DNA of 64,000 nucleotides, from NCBI RefSeq assembly GCF_009733595.1, contig NZ_WOFH01000002.1, positions 1 to 64,000 of the forward strand. The letters are read 5' to 3'. This document shows positions 60,180 to 64,000 of this stretch, piece by piece. Positions within the stretch are counted from its first letter, which is position 1. Each line of letters begins with the position of its first letter. This stretch comes from Actinomadura litoris. Lineage in GTDB: Bacteria; Actinomycetota; Actinomycetes; Streptosporangiales; Streptosporangiaceae. The position numbers and the translations under genes are program-made. Below the pieces are notes generated by a model. It was not told the origin of the DNA and searched no databases. It was given only the letters and a program-made list of their open reading frames with translations.

Positions 60180-62852
60180 ATGAACCGGCACGGGCTCCTC
60201 CCGTCCTCTGCCAAGGAACCGCGTGTGGGGAGTCCCGTTCTGGCACGTCCTGCGCTTTACTCGGCTTTGATGGCTTTGTTCGGCAGGTCACGCTCCCGAC
60301 CGGCGAAGGGCGCCCGGGCACGGGATCTATTCGAGCGCCTGCGGGTGCGCTACTTCCAGGTCACCCCGGGGCTGCGTTTCCTGGGCGGGGTGCTGCTCGT
60401 CGCCCTGGTGCTCTCGGCCGTGGTCTTCCTGGACGGACCGGTCCTGGGCGCCGCCGCCTTCACGGTCATCCTGCTCGTCGTCGTCCACCTGACCCTGCGC
60501 TCACCCAGTGGCATGGCCACCATCGCGGTGATGACGACATGGCTGGCGCTGTCGATTCCGCTGGGCGGGCTCTACCCGGACGACGGACGCCCGCCCTATC
60601 TCAACCCCGCCCTGCTCTTGGCCGTTCTCGCCCTGCCGGTGGCGTTCGCCGCGTTCCGTCTCCGCGGCTACACGCCCTGGCGGACCGTGGCGCTCGCCCT
60701 GGCCGCGGCAGGGGTCGTCACCGCCGCCGTCGTGCATCCGCTCCCGGCCGCCAACGTGGCCCCTGGCTGGGCCGCCGCCCTGGCCGTCCTGTTCTACCGG
60801 TGGGACCAGGCGCGGCGCGCGGTGCCCGCGGAGGCGTACGAGACGGGCTGGGTTCAGGAGCAGTCCAACTCCAAGGGGGAGAGCGTGCCGGGGCCGTCCA
60901 AGAACCCGCCGGGACCGGACAGGCGTGACCGGCGCGGAGGGGGAGCGGGATCGAGTGACAGGTCGGGCAGCGCGCCGCCCGGGGACGAACCCGCGCCGGT
61001 GGGAATGCCGCCCGCACCGTCCGCCCAGGAGCAGCGTGCCGCCGCGCAGGCGGACGACGCGGCGCCCGTGCCCGAACAGGCGGCGTCCCCGGAGGGGCGT
61101 GCCGAGGAGGCGCCGTCCCTGTCGGTGGCCGAGGCGCTGGAGGAACTCGAAGGCATGATCGGCCTCGAACCGGTCAAGCGCCAGGTGCGCTCCATAGCCG
61201 CGTCCATAGAGGCCGCGCATATGCGTGCCGCCGCCGGGGTGCCCACGGAGAAGCCCATGCGGCATTTCGTGTTCGTCGGGCCGCCGGGCACCGGCAAGAC
61301 CACCGTCGCGCGCGTCCTGGCCAAGATCTTCTACGCGTTCGGGCTGCTGCCCGAGCCGGCCGTGGTGGAGGCGCAGCGGGCGGACCTGGTCGGTGAGTTC
61401 CTGGGCGCCACCGCCCTCAAGACCAACCGGCTCGTCGACTCGGCGCTCGGCGGGCTGCTGTTCATCGACGAGGCGTACGGCCTGGTGAACTCCGCCGAGG
61501 GCCAGCCCGACCGGTTCGGGGACGAGGCGGTGCAGACGCTGCTCAAGCGCGCCGAGGACGACCGCGACAACCTCGTCATCATCCTCGCCGGATACGACGC
61601 GCAGATGGAGGAGTTCCTGTCCTCCAACCCCGGGCTCGCGTCCCGGTTCGGTACGCGCGTGCGCTTCCCGTCGTACCGCCCCGCCGAGCTCCTGCGCATG
61701 GCCGACTACCACACCGGCCTCCGCGAGGACCGGCTGGACGGGGAGGCCCGGCGCCGCCTCGCGGTCCGGTTCGAGGAGGTCGAGCGGCGCGGGATCATCG
61801 ACGAGCTGGGCAACGGGCGCTTCGTCCGGTCGCTCACCGAGGCGGCGGCCCGCGCGCGGGACGTGCGGGTCGTCGAGTCCGTCTCGTCCTCGGGCGAGCC
61901 GGCCAGGCCCAGCGCCGAGGACCTGGTCACGCTGCGCGCCGAGGACGTCGAGGCCGCCTACGCGGAGGTGACCGAGAGGTACCGGGGCTACGCCGAGACC
62001 CCGACGCTGGACGAGGCGCTGGCGTCCCTGGAGGCGATGATCGGCCTGGAGCCGGTGAAGCGGCAGGTCCGCGAGATCGCCGCGCAGCTCCAGGTCGCCC
62101 GGATGCGGCAGGAGCAGGGGCTCGTCACCCGCCCGCCGACCAGGCATTTCGTGTTCGCCGGGCCGCCGGGCACCGGCAAGACCACGGTCGCGCGGGTGCT
62201 CGGCCGGATCTTCGCCGCCGCCGGACTGCTGGCCCGCCCGGAGGTCGTCGAGGCCCAGCGCGCCGACCTCGTCGGCGAGCACCTCGGCGCGACCGCGCTG
62301 AAGACGAACAAGGTGGTCGACTCCGCGCTCGGCGGCGTCCTGTTCGTGGACGAAGCCTACGCGCTGACCAACGCGGGCTACTCGGGCGGCGACGCGTTCG
62401 GCGCGGAGGCGGTGCAGACGCTGCTCAAGCGCGCGGAGGACGACCGCGACCGGCTCGTGGTCGTGCTCGCCGGATACGAGGCCGACATGGAGCGCTTCCT
62501 CTCGTCCAACCCCGGGCTGGCCTCCCGTTTCGACGTGCGCGTGGACTTCCCCTCCTACGGCCCTGACGAACTCCTCCGCATCGCGCAGCTCATCGCGGAG
62601 CAGGGCGGCGACCAATGGGAGGAGCAGGCGCTGGACGACCTCGCCCTGGTGTTCCAGCGCGCATGCGGGACGGGCCGGATCGACGAACTCGGCAACGGAC
62701 GCTTCGCCCGGTCCATGTACGAGAAGGCGTGCGCGTGCCGTGCCCTGCGCGCGGCCGAGCTCGGCTCCGCCGCGACCACCGCGGACCTCACGCTGCTCAC
62801 CACCGACGACGTCCGGGACGCCTTCGCCGACCTCGCGCACCGCCTCGTCTGA
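60180..62852 (+). CDS. membrane-anchored double CbxX/SpoVK-type AAA ATPase
   Basis: 890 aa from ATG 60180. About four to six membrane helices (65-215) are followed by a disordered Pro/Ala/Gln linker (215-335) and two AAA modules of the CbxX/CfqX type: Walker A GPPGTGKTTVARVL at about 367 and 661, each preceded by GLEPVKRQVR and followed by LLFIDEAY and LLFVDEAY-type Walker B and RFGTRV/RFDVRV arginine fingers. The two modules are about 60% alike. Resembles EccA/SpoVK remodelers, but no ESX genes are near. Start GAGGT-supported; ATG 60270 is an alternative. Confidence 0.85.
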   Translation: MNRHGLLPSSAKEPRVGSPVLARPALYSALMALFGRSRSRPAKGARARDLFERLRVRYFQVTPGLRFLGGVLLVALVLSAVVFLDGPVLGAAAFTVILLVVVHLTLRSPSGMATIAVMTTWLALSIPLGGLYPDDGRPPYLNPALLLAVLALPVAFAAFRLRGYTPWRTVALALAAAGVVTAAVVHPLPAANVAPGWAAALAVLFYRWDQARRAVPAEAYETGWVQEQSNSKGESVPGPSKNPPGPDRRDRRGGGAGSSDRSGSAPPGDEPAPVGMPPAPSAQEQRAAAQADDAAPVPEQAASPEGRAEEAPSLSVAEALEELEGMIGLEPVKRQVRSIAASIEAAHMRAAAGVPTEKPMRHFVFVGPPGTGKTTVARVLAKIFYAFGLLPEPAVVEAQRADLVGEFLGATALKTNRLVDSALGGLLFIDEAYGLVNSAEGQPDRFGDEAVQTLLKRAEDDRDNLVIILAGYDAQMEEFLSSNPGLASRFGTRVRFPSYRPAELLRMADYHTGLREDRLDGEARRRLAVRFEEVERRGIIDELGNGRFVRSLTEAAARARDVRVVESVSSSGEPARPSAEDLVTLRAEDVEAAYAEVTERYRGYAETPTLDEALASLEAMIGLEPVKRQVREIAAQLQVARMRQEQGLVTRPPTRHFVFAGPPGTGKTTVARVLGRIFAAAGLLARPEVVEAQRADLVGEHLGATALKTNKVVDSALGGVLFVDEAYALTNAGYSGGDAFGAEAVQTLLKRAEDDRDRLVVVLAGYEADMERFLSSNPGLASRFDVRVDFPSYGPDELLRIAQLIAEQGGDQWEEQALDDLALVFQRACGTGRIDELGNGRFARSMYEKACACRALRAAELGSAATTADLTLLTTDDVRDAFADLAHRLV

Positions 62853-62905
62853 CCTGGACCACCACGGCGGGCCACCCGGCGATCCGTACTGTCGGCGGGC
62901 CGCGA

Positions 62906-62911
62906 TGTAAT
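62906..62911 (+). promoter_or_regulatory. -10-like element of the winged-helix gene
   Basis: TGTAAT with six bases to ATG 62918. Confidence 0.35.
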
Positions 62912-62917
62912 CGGGGC

Positions 62918-64000
62918 ATGGCTTCGGTGACATGGGCGCAGGTGCTGGCCTGGCGGATGCGGCGGCAGTACCTCGACCCGGCGGCGGACGTGTCGGCGAC
63001 GGACGTCGCGCGGCGGTTGGCCGGTGTGCAGGCGCAGGTGGCGTCCGCCGCCGAGACCGCCGTCGCGCTCCGGCGGACGGGCCCCGCCCCGGGGGAGGTG
63101 CCGCGCGCCCTCCTGGAGGAGCGGACCCTCGTCAAGACCTGGGCGATGCGCGGCACCCTGCACCTGCTCCCCGCGGACGAGGCCGCCGCCTACCTCGTGC
63201 TGTGCTCGGCGGTCCGCAACTGGGAGAAGGGCGCCTGGCAGCGGACCTTCGGCGCCACGCCCGCCGACCTGGAGGCCATCGCGGCGGCCGCGACCGGGGC
63301 GCTCGCGGGCGGTGCCGCGCTCACGCGCGAGGAGCTCACCACCGCCGTCGTCGAGGAGACGGGGTCGAGGCATCTGGCCGAGGTGCTCGGTTCCGGCTGG
63401 GGCACCCTCCTCAAGCCGCTCGCCTGGTGGGGCGTGCTCTGCCACGGCCCCTCCCGGGGCACCAACGTCACCTTCGCATCGCCGGAAAAGTGGCTTCCCG
63501 GCTGGAAGGGCCTTCCCCCGGCGGACGAGGCCGCCCGGACGGTCGTCCACGCCTACCTCGGCGCGCACGGGCCCGCGACACCCGACCAGTTCGACACCTG
63601 GCTGATGCGCAAGGGGAACCGGAAGCGCGACGTCAAGGCGTGGTTCGCCGCCGCCGAGGACGGCCTCGCCACGGTAGAGGTGGAGGGTGTCCCCATGTAT
63701 GTGCGGGAGCGGCACAGGGACGAGTTGCTCGCCACGGAACCCACCTCGTCCGTCAGGCTGCTCGGAGGGTTCGACCAGTACGTACTGGGGGCGGGCACGG
63801 GGGCGACCTATCTGATCCCGGCCGAGCACCGGGGCGCGGTCAGCCGGACGGGCGGCTGGATCTCCCCCGTCGTCCTGCACGAAGGGCGAGTGGCGGGCGT
63901 CTGGGAGGACGACGGCGGCGAGATCGCCGTCACCGCCTTCGAGGACATTCCCGCCGACCTGCTGGAGGAGGAGAAGGCGCGCATGCGCTCCCTCCTGTCC
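62918..64000 (+). CDS. winged-helix DNA-binding protein (HTH_42 family), 3' end missing
   Basis: 361 codons, open to the window end, so the C-terminus is cut. The pattern DVARRLAGVQAQVASAA, RTLVKTWAMRGTLHLLPADE and a central LLKPLAWWGVLCHGP with LLGGFDQYVLG is that of the HTH_42 family, which includes YcaQ/AlkX glycosylases that unhook DNA crosslinks. The usual QAQ (here VQAQV) is present. Actinobacterial members of this branch are uncharacterised. ATG follows TGTAAT by six bases. Confidence 0.85.
   Translation, partial: MASVTWAQVLAWRMRRQYLDPAADVSATDVARRLAGVQAQVASAAETAVALRRTGPAPGEVPRALLEERTLVKTWAMRGTLHLLPADEAAAYLVLCSAVRNWEKGAWQRTFGATPADLEAIAAAATGALAGGAALTREELTTAVVEETGSRHLAEVLGSGWGTLLKPLAWWGVLCHGPSRGTNVTFASPEKWLPGWKGLPPADEAARTVVHAYLGAHGPATPDQFDTWLMRKGNRKRDVKAWFAAAEDGLATVEVEGVPMYVRERHRDELLATEPTSSVRLLGGFDQYVLGAGTGATYLIPAEHRGAVSRTGGWISPVVLHEGRVAGVWEDDGGEIAVTAFEDIPADLLEEEKARMRSLLS

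Noticed and set aside
60165..60269. ATG 60165 or ATG 60270 as the AAA gene start
   Set aside because: ATG 60180 has GAGGT at normal spacing. The others remain possible and are noted in the feature.
1..64000. tRNA genes or tmRNA
   Set aside because: I looked for TTCGANNC arms with acceptor stems in intergenic regions and found none that fold convincingly. A scan is needed to exclude it.

Overview
The window is very GC-rich, densely coded actinobacterial chromosome. Codon and promoter style, leaderless genes, a class II nrdR-nrdJ operon beside lexA, an isolated ctaD, conservon-type genes and a probable 10-methyl fatty acid gene pair all fit an Actinomadura/Thermomonospora-like member of the Streptosporangiales. 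That placement is inference; no database search was made. The left edge is the end of a ribosomal RNA operon (23S 3' end, 5S, terminator).

Layout: 0.4-4.3 kb is a small accessory block of two SDR proteins, an XRE regulator, a TetR regulator with three matching operator copies, and a DUF523 protein. 4.3-6.0 kb is a lone cytochrome oxidase subunit I. 6.2-10.3 kb is a reduced conservon: a NIT-domain kinase-like protein, a DUF742 protein and a substrate-binding lipoprotein, without the usual roadblock and GTPase genes. 10.3-12.9 kb is a TetR / AurF-type di-iron oxygenase / SDR operon. 13.1-16.4 kb is a MacB/FtsX-type ABC exporter. 16.4-21.6 kb holds alaA-like aminotransferase, a DinG/XPD-type helicase, a phosphoribosyltransferase and a DUF4192 protein.

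21.7-25.1 kb is looser: a small conserved protein, a 135-bp MITE-like element abutting an MFS exporter, and about 560 bp with no recognisable gene. 25.3-30.2 kb has a secreted polysaccharide deacetylase with an octapeptide-repeat linker, a DUF1707/DUF4870 membrane protein, and the tmsA/tmsB-like pair. 30.4-37.0 kb is mostly envelope or secreted functions: a PEBP-like protein, a lipoprotein, a multi-domain glycosyltransferase, an acyl-CoA ligase and an AA10 LPMO. 37.3-45.7 kb is housekeeping: a zinc-ribbon protein, leuS behind a leucine leader-peptide attenuator, lexA, a divergent LysM protein with LexA boxes, nrdR with its own NrdR boxes, and nrdJ.

45.9-54.0 kb is a regulator-rich accessory stretch: an Imm10-like protein, a decayed HEAT-like fragment, GntR with tandem operators and OsmC, SDR/TetR and Gal80-like oxidoreductase/TetR divergent pairs, short tandem-repeat arrays, a P-loop protein and a lipoate ligase. 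54.1-64.0 kb has a TerD-linker-TerD protein, a nitroreductase, an HhH endonuclease-like protein, rnhB, a DesK/DesR-type two-component system, a membrane-anchored protein with two CbxX-type AAA domains, and a winged-helix protein cut by the window end.

Recurring themes are regulators sitting next to one enzyme with visible palindromic operators, and genes whose -10 hexamer ends 6-7 nt before the start codon, implying leaderless mRNAs. The most interesting candidates for follow-up are the reduced conservon with a CRP-like site, the leuS attenuator, the MITE-like element, the tandem-repeat region at 49.7-50.1 kb, and the direct-repeat operators of the GntR gene.
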